64,000 nucleotides of DNA from Streptacidiphilus sp. P02-A3a (GTDB taxonomy: Bacteria > Actinomycetota > Actinomycetes > Streptomycetales > Streptomycetaceae), in the NCBI RefSeq assembly GCF_014084105.1, contig NZ_CP048289.1, positions 355,922-419,921 on the forward strand, given 5' to 3'. The position numbers and the translations under genes were made by a program. The notes beneath the pieces were generated by a model that was not told where the DNA came from, did not search any database, and saw only the letters and a list, made by a program, of their open reading frames with translations. Numbering within the stretch: the first letter of the stretch is position 1; the number at the start of each line of letters is the position of its first letter. This document shows positions 1 to 8,503 of this stretch, piece by piece.

Positions 1-1713
1 CGGCCGACCGACCCAGAGAACATCTCCAAGCAAGAATACGACCGCCGGAAGGCGGAGCGTGTGGAGCATCCCGAGCCGAAGAAGCTGGGTCCGATCCGCC
101 CGCGCGGCAGCCTGTTCCCCACCGCAGAGTCACTCTTCGCGTCCGTCGAGGCTGCGGGCTTCAAGAAGCTGCGTATTGCCTGCCTTTGGTACCGGGATGA
201 GACCCGCCTTCGCATGATCGATACGTTCTGCAAGACCTTCGGCCTCTCCCCCGAGGGCTTGGACCCGCACGAGGGCGAAGAGTTCAGCCTCCACGGCGAC
301 CAGATCACCGCCGTGTTCCACCAGGCCGCAGAGTTCCTCAAGCCCGGAGGGCCGGACGGTCGGAGGAACGCGCTGGCAGACACGGGGGCGGCGCTACGTT
401 CCCAGGACGGGATCATCGTCGGCGCTTGGTGCGAGACTGAGATTCCCACCACCGCTGACTTTGAGGGGGCCACCAAGGCAGACCTCGACAACCTCGACGC
501 CAAGCCCCAGAGCAAGCACATCCTCGCGGAACTCGGTGTCCCCACCCAATACGTTCGGGGTATGACTGCGACTGGTGTCCTCAGGCCCAAGGCCAAGGAC
601 CACCCCGCGCAGATGGCTCTTCTCGACCTCTACCGCTCGCTCGGCATCATCGATGACCGCATCGCCAACGCGCTCCGGCCAGAGAAAGCAGGCTATCCGG
701 TAGACCGGATCGCACACGTCGGTATCCACATCCGGCAGCAGAACCGCCGCAAGGGTGAGTATGGCCAGCCCAAGGTGGTCATCACCGCATCTGCTCTGGT
801 TCCGCCGCAAGCGGCCGACAGCACTTGGACCATGCTCGGCTGGAGTTCCACCCGGCCTGAGTGGCAGCCCTATCGCTCCGCCCAGCCGGCATTCCATGCC
901 AGCGCCTATCCGGAGGGAACCGGCGATAAGAAGACCTACCGGCAGCGCTGGGACGACGCGGCAGAGACCGTGGAGGGTGCCCTTGCTGATCTCGCCGATG
1001 AACTGGACGGCACCCCGTACGTCATCACTGTGGACGAGCTCGCCTCGCGGCGGCTGTGGGACGGATTGCAGAACATGCGGCAGGGCGGCGCGCCGGCAGA
1101 CGGCGGAAGCCGCTACTGGCTCCCCGGCGCCACTCTGAGCCGCGACGACCGGCCCCAAGCCATCATCCGCATCAACACCGACGACGAGGAGGTGCCGCAG
1201 CCAGTGAGCACCGCTCGTATCGCCAAGGCCAAGGCGGGCGAGCCGGTCGAGGGGGACACCGCGACCACGCTCTACCAGGTCACCACTGACTTCGGCACGC
1301 CGGTGTGGATCCTCCCCAACGTCCCGCGGGCCTTCGACGGGAGCGGGTCGGACCGACTGGGTTCGAAGTACACGCGCTGGGAGGCCAAGGCTTCGGTCTT
1401 CGCCGAGAAGAAGGAAGACCGGCGGAAAGGGGAGATGCCGCAGAACTGGTACGCCATGACAGCTAACGAGATCTATCCGCTCGCCTGCGCCGCCGGAGTA
1501 TCCGAGGAGGCCCTTGCCATCACCACGGCGAAGCTCTGCCACCAGAGCCAGTTCTGGGACGGCCGCTCCCGCTTCCCAGTCCCCCTGCACGCCGCCAAGC
1601 AGATGGACCTCGACCACCCGCAGTACCGACGCACCATCGCGCCGGAGGAGACGCCGACCGTGGAGCCCGGCGTGGAAGAGGAGACCATCGAGGAAGTCGG
1701 GCCGCAGAAATAG
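1..1713 (+). CDS. pPIWI_RE-like protein, 5' end cut by the window
   Basis: The reading frame is open from the first base, so the start lies upstream; about 570 C-terminal residues are visible. I place it in the pPIWI_RE family (prokaryotic PIWI proteins associated with restriction-endonuclease modules). Family-like features are a beta strand with VGIHIRQQ (about residues 240-247 of the visible part), a segment RRLWDGLQN resembling the R.LW..LQ pattern, and a C-terminal PIWI-like end with WYAMTANEIYPL, a histidine-containing helix and FPVPLHAAKQMD. Proteins of this family are proposed to bind nucleic-acid guides and to work with a DinG-type helicase and a REase, which would have to lie left of the window. 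Where a PIWI catalytic aspartate would be expected after VGI there is a histidine, so nuclease activity is doubtful. The gene is GC-rich, unlike the HerA-NurA-methyltransferase unit downstream, so the two may be separate acquisitions. The GTG at base 61 is probably not the true start. Confidence 0.7.
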   Translation, partial: RPTDPENISKQEYDRRKAERVEHPEPKKLGPIRPRGSLFPTAESLFASVEAAGFKKLRIACLWYRDETRLRMIDTFCKTFGLSPEGLDPHEGEEFSLHGDQITAVFHQAAEFLKPGGPDGRRNALADTGAALRSQDGIIVGAWCETEIPTTADFEGATKADLDNLDAKPQSKHILAELGVPTQYVRGMTATGVLRPKAKDHPAQMALLDLYRSLGIIDDRIANALRPEKAGYPVDRIAHVGIHIRQQNRRKGEYGQPKVVITASALVPPQAADSTWTMLGWSSTRPEWQPYRSAQPAFHASAYPEGTGDKKTYRQRWDDAAETVEGALADLADELDGTPYVITVDELASRRLWDGLQNMRQGGAPADGGSRYWLPGATLSRDDRPQAIIRINTDDEEVPQPVSTARIAKAKAGEPVEGDTATTLYQVTTDFGTPVWILPNVPRAFDGSGSDRLGSKYTRWEAKASVFAEKKEDRRKGEMPQNWYAMTANEIYPLACAAGVSEEALAITTAKLCHQSQFWDGRSRFPVPLHAAKQMDLDHPQYRRTIAPEETPTVEPGVEEETIEEVGPQK

Positions 1714-1717
1714 TGAG

Positions 1718-1759
1718 TGGTTGTGGGCGGTGCTGGGTGCCCAGCACCGCCCACAACCA
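1718..1759 (+). terminator. 19-bp perfect hairpin after the pPIWI_RE gene
   Basis: Arms 1718-1736 and 1741-1759 are perfect inverted repeats with a 4-nt loop, starting 5 nt after the stop codon. There is no T-tract, as is usual for high-GC actinomycete terminators. It isolates the pPIWI_RE transcript from the genes downstream. Confidence 0.75.
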
Positions 1760-1878
1760 GTCGTTCAACGTTGCCCCGGCAATGGCCGCAGGATCCGGGT
1801 CTTCGCCTGTTCTTCAGTCGACGAGGTAGTGGGCTTCGATGTAGGCGACGGTGGAGTCGTACGGCTCCCCCAGCGGCT

Positions 1879-2210
1879 TCAACGTGTACCGGCGGAGAAG
1901 TCATCTACCGCATGATCCAGTTCGAGGCGCTCGACCTGTGCCTCGATCAGGTTGTCCGGCACGGCTCGGGCGCAGGCGGCAGGGTAGTCCAACAGCAGAA
2001 TTCTGCTCTTGCGGTCGATATTGGGGTAGGCCGCCCACCTGCCGATCCCCGGACTGTGGGGTTGAGGTCGGCGACGATCTCGTCCCTGAGTGTTGCCGGG
2101 TTCGTCAGCTGCAGGTGAAGGGGATCGGCCAACCGGAGCAGATCCGGATCCTCGGGGCGCATGGCCTGCCCGTAGTTCGTACGAAGCGTGCGCAGATCAT
2201 CGCTCAGCAT
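1879..2210 (-). pseudogene. Frameshifted remnant of an unrecognised small gene
   Basis: On the minus strand a protein-like frame starts at 2210 (MLSDDLRTLRTNYGQAM) and runs through LQLTNPATLRDEIVADLNP. It then loses coherence near 2050. A second minus frame carries on with YPNIDRKSRILLLDYPAAC and ends at a stop codon at 1879-1881. Together they look like one short gene of about 110 codons broken by an indel near 2040-2060. I do not recognise the family. Its position between two defence-type genes suggests an island remnant. It could instead be chance open sequence. Confidence 0.35.
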
Positions 2211-2749
2211 GCTGCAGTCGGCTCCTCACCGACAGTCCGTCAGACAACTGAATTCTGACGGTCGCATGCGGGACTGCGGCTCATCTACGTCAGGTGGTCA
2301 ACCATGACTGCGCAATCTCCGGTTCGCTACCGGAGGGCCGCCCTCACGGTTGGCCGTTTCCACGTAGGCCAACGACCGCTCCAAGATGCCGGTCGATCGT
2401 TCGTACCTCGCCTGAACGAGACGGATTCATGGCGAAGGTCGGACTGCTCGACGATCCGGGCCGGCGGTGGTCCGTTGAGGCGAGGGGTGCAGATGAGATC
2501 TGAAGCAGCTGTTTGGTGGCAACTGGACTCGAGGTCCGCCGCCACCGTCTGGCGTTCGGCTCCGCAGGTCGTCAGACGAGGGTGAGTTGAAGAGGCAGTC
2601 CAAGGGCTGAGGGCGTCGTGCAGATTGAGAGCAGTTCGAGGGTTTTCGAGACTCCGTGTGCGGGGTCGCCTGTAGGATCTTGCCCACTCGGTCGCGGCTA
2701 CTTTGGTTGTAGCGCCGCGTTGTTGAGGAAGACGCAAGGGGAGCGTGGC
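2211..2749. other. Intergenic region before the HerA gene
   Basis: About 540 bp with no convincing gene; the short open frames on both strands lack a start with ribosome-binding site and lack family-like sequence. An 8-bp inverted repeat (CCGTCAGA/TCTGACGG) lies near 2236-2265. A hexamer TAGGAT at 2673-2678 fits an actinomycete -10 box for the downstream operon, but I see no good -35 box. The region probably holds the promoter of the HerA-NurA-methyltransferase operon. Confidence 0.4.
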
Positions 2750-4747
2750 GTGACAGGGATCGCGAAGACAGTTCAGATGTCTACTGAACTCAGGAAGCCG
2801 CTCACAGCGCTGATCAACAGGAGCTGCGTACCCGTCGGTGGCATCTTCCGACTCGACTACGACTCCGCCGTTGTCCTGACTGATGACTTCAAGAAGCACG
2901 AGGCTGGTGGCGTACCACGTGGCGGCTTCCTGCTCGCGGTCGCTGGGGACAACACCGAAGTCGGGTTTGTCCTGGAAGATCAGGAGATCATCCTCCTTCG
3001 CGTTCGCGGGACTGCGCCGCTCCCCAACGAGTCGGAACTGATCCAGACTCGCCTTGCCGTTGTCCGAGATGCTGGCGCTTCGGGCGTCGGCTTCGATGAC
3101 GTCACCGACGTCCTCACCCGCAACGAGCTCCAACAGTCTGCCTTCGATTGTGAGGTTCTCGGGACCTTCTACACGGAGACAGATGCTCGCGACGCTCGGG
3201 TTGAGTATGGTGCGGATATCGACAACGTCGTCGTTTCCGCGCGATACCAGGTATTTCTGCCATCGACAGATGTGCTGTCTTGGCTCGCTTCCTACCCGGC
3301 GCCCTTGGAAGCTCAGGACGCACTTGTTATTGGCAAGGTCAGGTTCGCTGCGACTCGCCGTAAGGCGTTGATCGCGGGCACCGACCAGGCTGACGTTCGA
3401 ATTGATGTGTCGGATTTCATTGGTCGGAAGACTGCCGTTTTCGGCATGACCAGGACGGGTAAATCCAACACAATCAAGACGCTTGTTACTGCCGTACACC
3501 GATATGGCTCAGAGCATCAGCGTTCGATCGGGCAACTGGTCTTCGATCCTCAGGGCGAGTATGCCAACGTCAACCGCCAGGATGGCACCGGCCTACGTCT
3601 GCTCGGCGATGACGACGGCGCCGTGCGGATCTACAAGGTTGATCCTGACCTGTCCGACGCGCGAGAGAAGACCTTGCGCATCAACTTCTACGACCGTGAC
3701 GTACTCGATGCCGCGTGGAGTCTAGTTAGCGATGCGGCCGCTTCGGTCAACACGAACTATGCCAAGAGCTTTCGCGCTGCAGACTTCACTGAGCCTGATC
3801 GCAAAGACTACAGCGCCCATAATCGTTGGGGCTGGGCTCTCGTTGCCTTCTATGGCCTCCTCGCAAAATGCGGGTTCGAGGCCACCAGTTTCGCGCCACT
3901 CCGAATAGCTCTAGCCGAAGCCAACGCAACACCATTCCTTACCGCACACCCAGGTGCAATCATGCCCGCTGGCAAGGGCTACTATTCGGTGGGCTCCTCG
4001 GGTGACGCGCTAGCGCTCGCGACATGGGCCGGTGGGCACGCGGATACCTTCCCTAAGTGGCACGATGAAAACAGTCGATTCCCGGATATATTCAACGTGT
4101 ACAACTATACCGGCGTGACTTCAGCTATTCGCACAATCCGCGCCTTTCATGGGCCACAGTCAACTGGAGATGTCGCTGATCTCCTATGGAAGGACATGCT
4201 CGCTGGCCGGCTGTCCATTGTTGATCTATCGAGCGGAAATGATCTTGTAGCGAAAGTCATGTCGGAGAGGATTGTTACTCACCTCCTCAATTGTGCCAGC
4301 GAGCGATTCCGATCGGACGCTGATCCAGTGGCGATGCAGGTCGTTGTCGAAGAGGCGCACAACCTGTTTGAGCGCGGTGGTCGAGAGGTTGCTGACGACC
4401 CCTGGGTTCGGCTGTCGAAAGAGGCCGCCAAGTATCGAATGGGTCTTATCTACGCCACTCAGGAGGTGACATCAGTTGATAAGCGAATCCTCTCGAACAC
4501 TTCAAACTGGCTGATTGCACATCTGAATTCCGATAATGAGACCCGAGAGCTGGCCCACTACTATGACTTCAAGGTCTGGGTGCCGAGCATTCTGCGCGCT
4601 GAGGACGTTGGATTTGTTCGCATGAAGACCTATTCAGGCAAGTATATCGTTCCTGTGCAGATCGCCAAATTTGATCATTCGATGGTCAATGAAGCACGCA
4701 AGGCTGCTGGTCTCGCAGCTGTTGACTTCACAGACGGCGGCGAGTGA
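2750..4747 (+). CDS. HerA-type ATPase (DUF87 helicase/DNA translocase)
   Basis: This is a 665-residue FtsK/HerA-superfamily ATPase. HerA forms a hexameric ring that pumps DNA and, with NurA, resects double-stranded ends. An N-terminal beta-rich HAS-barrel-like region (about 15-200) precedes Walker A GMTRTGKSNT (about 232-241). The FDPQGEYA segment typical of HerA follows. Walker B VVVEEAHN lies at about 531-538, and YATQEV then NTSNWLIAHLNS give the sensor and trans-acting region. I chose the GTG at 2750 because AAGGGGAG lies 6 nt upstream; the ATG at 2777 is the alternative. The stop is 3 nt before the next ATG, so the two genes should be co-translated. Codon use is much more A/T-tolerant than in the flanking genes, which points to transfer from a lower-GC donor. 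The family call is firm; the defence role is inferred from context. Confidence 0.88.
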   Translation: MTGIAKTVQMSTELRKPLTALINRSCVPVGGIFRLDYDSAVVLTDDFKKHEAGGVPRGGFLLAVAGDNTEVGFVLEDQEIILLRVRGTAPLPNESELIQTRLAVVRDAGASGVGFDDVTDVLTRNELQQSAFDCEVLGTFYTETDARDARVEYGADIDNVVVSARYQVFLPSTDVLSWLASYPAPLEAQDALVIGKVRFAATRRKALIAGTDQADVRIDVSDFIGRKTAVFGMTRTGKSNTIKTLVTAVHRYGSEHQRSIGQLVFDPQGEYANVNRQDGTGLRLLGDDDGAVRIYKVDPDLSDAREKTLRINFYDRDVLDAAWSLVSDAAASVNTNYAKSFRAADFTEPDRKDYSAHNRWGWALVAFYGLLAKCGFEATSFAPLRIALAEANATPFLTAHPGAIMPAGKGYYSVGSSGDALALATWAGGHADTFPKWHDENSRFPDIFNVYNYTGVTSAIRTIRAFHGPQSTGDVADLLWKDMLAGRLSIVDLSSGNDLVAKVMSERIVTHLLNCASERFRSDADPVAMQVVVEEAHNLFERGGREVADDPWVRLSKEAAKYRMGLIYATQEVTSVDKRILSNTSNWLIAHLNSDNETRELAHYYDFKVWVPSILRAEDVGFVRMKTYSGKYIVPVQIAKFDHSMVNEARKAAGLAAVDFTDGGE

Positions 4748-4750
4748 GTC

Positions 4751-6160
4751 ATGCCATATGCCGGAGAGAAGGCATCCCGCCTTGGTCACGTCGATACCGT
4801 CCGAAATGAGGCGGTCAAGGATGCACTTCAGCGCTGGGAAATTACGAACTCCAAGCCCAGTAGCAGGGAGGAAATCGACGGGCTGTGTCGGTCGCTGAAT
4901 GACCTACCCATTGCTGGCGATCATCAAGAAGTTGACTTCTCGATCACGGTAGACGGATCCGACACAGAAGTTGAGGCGACGCGCGAGCATCCGACCGTCA
5001 AGGTGGGGTATTTGAGGGTTGCTGGTTCGATGGTTCAACTCGATGTCTTTCGTCGCCTGGCGCACGTTCGGTATATCGACCCGCGCGATGTTCGCCAGTC
5101 ACAGACAGAGTACGCCTTCGACGTCGCGCTGCCAGGTTCTGGACTTGCCCTGCCAGGTATGACCGGGGTCGATACTTGGAGAAGTGAACTCGATTCCTTC
5201 CTTTTGAGCTCGAGATTCGACTCGAGCACAACTATGACCCTGGCCGACGGACTCCTGGCGCTGCACGGTAAGCGCGCTAGCCCGGCGACGCAGATTGCGC
5301 TTCGTGTTTGCCCAGGCTGTGGGATAAAAGCGTCAGGTTCGATTGCCATATCTGTTGGCATAATTGGTGGAACTTGCCCATCCTGCGACGAACGACTCTA
5401 CTTGGCCGATGTACTCCGAACCCATGAGGAGTATAACGTCGAGGGTTCGAATTTTACGCCTATGGGCCGGGTCATGACCGCTGCCGAGCGCCTGATGTCT
5501 CTGTGTTACCTTAACTTCTTCGCAGACACTGCACCCGAGGTTCTTCGACACACGATTTTCATCACCGATGGTCCTCTCGCAATGTTCGGTCCACTTGCAC
5601 CGCTTAAGCGGCGATTCCAGGAGCACTTGAGCGACCTGAGCGGTTGGTGCGGAGATCGGGGCTTGGTGGGACCTCTGGTTGTTGGTATCGAGAAGTCTGG
5701 TGCTTTTGTTGAGCATGCGGAGCAGATCAGGGACCTGATACCTGTCGGCCATGTGATGCGCCTGACCAATAGCTATATCAATCGAATCTCAGGTCGATCG
5801 GTAGATAATCACTATGGTGTCGACGAATTCTATGGCCGACGGTTCATCTATCGCACCAGTTCAGGGGATCCTCTGGTCATCACCGTTCTCCCAGCCGCTG
5901 GGGTCGCCCCCTATGGCGGCACTGAGGAGAGCGAGGGGTGGGAGGCATACCCAACACTTCGTCTGATTTGCGAGGTGCTCGACTCATTGCGGACCCGCAT
6001 GTATCAACACGCCGTCGTTCCAGTGGCTCTCGCGCACTCGGCGGCAGCGCTTCCACTCGGCGTCGGACGCTCGGTCCTGACTATGATGGCCCAGCAGAAC
6101 ATCTCCGGGCTGAAGCTGGACATCCAGGCGGTGCGGCCACCGACGTATTTTAAGAGGTAG
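4751..6160 (+). CDS. NurA-like nuclease with zinc-ribbon insert
   Basis: This 469-residue protein resembles NurA, the manganese-dependent 5'-3' exonuclease/endonuclease that works with HerA. Visible features are DGS at 68-70 followed by an aliphatic strand (VKVGYLRVAGSM), which matches the catalytic-aspartate strand of NurA. An insert has CPGC (187-190) and CPSC (209-212), a likely zinc ribbon. ITDGPLAMFG (271-280) carries the second acidic position, GIEKSG lies at 313-318, and a C-terminal segment VVPVALAHSAA holds a conserved-looking histidine. It starts 3 nt after the herA stop and ends 45 nt before the methyltransferase gene. The HerA-NurA order is the classical pair from archaea; the zinc ribbon and the large size (simple NurA proteins are nearer 330-400 residues) are distinctive. 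Base composition matches the neighbouring herA. Confidence 0.8.
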   Translation: MPYAGEKASRLGHVDTVRNEAVKDALQRWEITNSKPSSREEIDGLCRSLNDLPIAGDHQEVDFSITVDGSDTEVEATREHPTVKVGYLRVAGSMVQLDVFRRLAHVRYIDPRDVRQSQTEYAFDVALPGSGLALPGMTGVDTWRSELDSFLLSSRFDSSTTMTLADGLLALHGKRASPATQIALRVCPGCGIKASGSIAISVGIIGGTCPSCDERLYLADVLRTHEEYNVEGSNFTPMGRVMTAAERLMSLCYLNFFADTAPEVLRHTIFITDGPLAMFGPLAPLKRRFQEHLSDLSGWCGDRGLVGPLVVGIEKSGAFVEHAEQIRDLIPVGHVMRLTNSYINRISGRSVDNHYGVDEFYGRRFIYRTSSGDPLVITVLPAAGVAPYGGTEESEGWEAYPTLRLICEVLDSLRTRMYQHAVVPVALAHSAAALPLGVGRSVLTMMAQQNISGLKLDIQAVRPPTYFKR

Positions 6161-6205
6161 ACGGATCATGTATCGCGGGCCTTCCCCGTCCGGCAAGATA
6201 CGATC

Positions 6206-7438
6206 ATGCCTCCCCTGACCCCACCCGCCACGACGACCGTAACTATGGAGCTCGCCCGTCTTGCTGAGCTCCTGGGCACTGGCGATGCAATAGACAGCCA
6301 GGCAAGGCCACTTTCCAGTGACTTGATGGCCATCTCGCACGAACTGGCGCACGGCCGCTACCAGTCACCCCTTCGCTATCCCGGTGCCAAGTCGTCACTC
6401 GCCCCTGTGATCGCACGAGTCATCACGTCAGCGAAGCAGTCGAGCGTGGTTCCCGAGATCAACCTGCTCGTGGAGCCGTTCGCCGGCGGCGCTTCGGCAT
6501 CCCTGCGCATGGTCGGCGAGGGTGTGGTCGACCGGATTTTGCTGGCGGACGCTGATCCACTTGTGACCGCCTTCTGGCAGACCGCAGCTGAAGACACAGA
6601 ACGTCTAGTGGATCGAATGTACGATGAGTGGAAGCGTTTTGTGCGTGAAGGCGGAGCCACGGCTGTAGGCCGGTGGGACTATTGGCAAAGCTGGACGCCT
6701 CCGGTTAACATGACGGCACGGAATCGCCGTTTGGGGGCTGCCATTAAGTGCCTATTCCTTAACCGAACGACCTTTTCTGGAATTTTGCATGGAAAAGCAG
6801 GTCCTATCGGCGGCAGGGCGCAGGCGAGCAAGTACCCAATTGGATGCCGCTGGAACCCGGAGGCAATCGCTGAACGTCTCCGATACGTTGGTCACCTCTA
6901 TGACGTTGGGCGCATTGTAGATGTGTGGCGTAAGGACTGGCGCCAGACTCTCGATGATGTGCCTGAGTACTATCCGCACCTCCTTCCCTCTCGGGTGGTT
7001 GCCTACCTGGATCCTCCATATGTTGAGAAATCATCACTTCTCTATCGAACTTCGTTTGACCCGCGAGGTGGTTATGGCGGCGACGGACTTGGTGCTTCTC
7101 GCCCTGCCGATGACTCGCTTCATCTTAGCCTTGCCGATTACCTGCGCACCAAGGCGCAATTCAGATGGTTGCTCAGCTACGACAATCACCCGATGCTAAC
7201 TCAAAGCACGTGGCTTTATGCACATGATCGCATGAATCCGTCGGTGCTCGACCGCGAGGTTCTCGGTGTGCGCAGCTGGCGAATCAGTAAGCGCCTAGTA
7301 ACCACACGCTACACAGCGGCAGGTCGTGTTGGTAAGAGATCGGCTGACGAACTTCTGATCACAACTCTTCCGCCGGCCACCATTCCGACTGATTCCCAAC
7401 TGCGCTCTTTTGACGGGTTTGATGCGACTAGTTTGTGA
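6206..7438 (+). CDS. D12/Dam-class N6-adenine DNA methyltransferase
   Basis: This 410-residue protein is an alpha-class (D12) adenine methyltransferase. RYPGAK (57-62) is the N-terminal motif, VEPFAGGAS (89-97) binds S-adenosylmethionine, LNRTTFSGI (185-193) is typical of the family, and DPPY (269-272) is the catalytic tetrad. It is longer than Dam (about 270-280 residues) because of an N-terminal extension of about 55 residues and an expanded target-recognition region before DPPY, so the recognition site cannot be predicted. The ATG at 6206 has a weak ribosome-binding site; ATG codons at 6245 and 6326 are alternatives. It lies 45 nt behind the NurA-like gene with the same low-GC character, so I infer one operon. 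The likely job is marking self DNA against HerA-NurA attack, by analogy with restriction-modification. A solitary regulatory methylase is the alternative. Confidence 0.85.
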   Translation: MPPLTPPATTTVTMELARLAELLGTGDAIDSQARPLSSDLMAISHELAHGRYQSPLRYPGAKSSLAPVIARVITSAKQSSVVPEINLLVEPFAGGASASLRMVGEGVVDRILLADADPLVTAFWQTAAEDTERLVDRMYDEWKRFVREGGATAVGRWDYWQSWTPPVNMTARNRRLGAAIKCLFLNRTTFSGILHGKAGPIGGRAQASKYPIGCRWNPEAIAERLRYVGHLYDVGRIVDVWRKDWRQTLDDVPEYYPHLLPSRVVAYLDPPYVEKSSLLYRTSFDPRGGYGGDGLGASRPADDSLHLSLADYLRTKAQFRWLLSYDNHPMLTQSTWLYAHDRMNPSVLDREVLGVRSWRISKRLVTTRYTAAGRVGKRSADELLITTLPPATIPTDSQLRSFDGFDATSL

Positions 7439-7687
7439 CGGGCTCCACGTGTGGCGCGGGGGAGTAAGGGCCACCTAGTGAAGGATATTTCTCGCCGGAA
7501 TTACCGTGCGTGGCGGACCTGCATATAGCCATGGCGTCGTTTACGTTCCTGGGCCAATGGGCTGGCGTGACCAGCAGGTGGCGGAAGCGGGCGACTGCAG
7601 CAGTGTGGAATAGTGCTCCGCATTTGCAGAGTAGCCTAGCGTTTCGGTGGAGGGTGGAGATGCTGTCCGGGAACGACGACCACTTGG

Positions 7688-8140
7688 GTGGACGAAGGTG
7701 GGGCGGGACGGGAGGAGGATCTGTACCCCGATGTCCGTCCGACGCTGGCGAAGCTGTGCGGCGCAGGACTGTGGGTGGGCATCGCCGGGAACCAGACGGT
7801 GCGGGCCGGCGGACTACTGCGAGAGCTGTTCACCGGTGATGTCGACCTGATCGGCACCTCTGACGACTGGGGTGCGAGCAAGCCGGACGTGGCGTTCTTC
7901 GAACGGGTGGCCGAGGTCACTCCGACTGCGGTCGGTGAGATTCTGTACGTCGGTGACCGTCTCGACAACGACATCCTGCCTGCCTTCGCAGCCGGGATGC
8001 GCACCGCGCTGATCCGGCGCGGCCCATGGGCGCACATCCAGTGGAACACCCACGATGCGGTGCAGGCTCCGACGTTCCGGATCACCAACCTTGGCGAGCT
8101 ACCCACCTTGGTGGCCGAGTTCAACGCTGGGACGCACTGA
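7688..8140 (+). pseudogene. HAD-family hydrolase, N-terminal half missing
   Basis: The 150 residues from the GTG at 7688 match only the C-terminal part of a haloacid-dehalogenase-like hydrolase: GIAGNQT (motif II region), SKPD (motif III lysine) and ILYVGDRLDND (motif IV). The DxDxT nucleophile motif that should sit about 100 residues earlier is absent, and no frame upstream (7439-7687) supplies it. Without that aspartate the protein cannot be a normal HAD phosphatase. I read it as a remnant truncated when the island to its left was inserted. Confidence 0.65.
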
Positions 8141-8366
8141 CTGTCACGCTCCACCCAGCCGGTGGTCGAGGCGACGGACGCGCTCCTCCTATGCCAAGGG
8201 CTGCAGTCCGCGGCACTCCGGGCTGCTCCCGACTGGCCGCGAGTTGATCGAGTGCGGTGACGGCCCAGGCAGATGCTTCGTCCGTCGGGGGCTGGTCGGC
8301 AGCGGCGAGGGTGCAGAGAACGATCTCCTCGCGTTTGGCATTGTCCGCCTTACGGGAGGATGGCAT
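8121..8366 (-). CDS. Possible small hypothetical protein
   Basis: This open frame of 81 codons on the minus strand has G/C-biased third positions and an acidic amphipathic segment (DEASAWAVTALDQLAASREQ) that looks protein-like. It overlaps the HAD remnant end by 20 nt and has no clear ribosome-binding site. It may be a gene fragment or a chance frame in the 8141-8503 gap, where I see nothing else. I do not recognise it. Confidence 0.25.
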   Translation of the reverse strand: MPSSRKADNAKREEIVLCTLAAADQPPTDEASAWAVTALDQLAASREQPGVPRTAALGIGGARPSPRPPAGWSVTVSASQR

Positions 8367-8503
8367 CGGTATGACCGGACCGCCACGGGCACGTTGACCT
8401 GGTGGTCGCGATTCACCGGTGCGTGCACGGAGTTCGGTACTACGGTGATGGTGCGACAGGTCACAGGTGTGACTGACGCGTAGGGACCGGGGAGGGGGCG
8501 CTG

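Noticed and set aside
2304..2585. Small gene upstream of herA
   Set aside because: The predicted sequence is Arg/Ser-rich without recognisable structure, and there is no ribosome-binding site.
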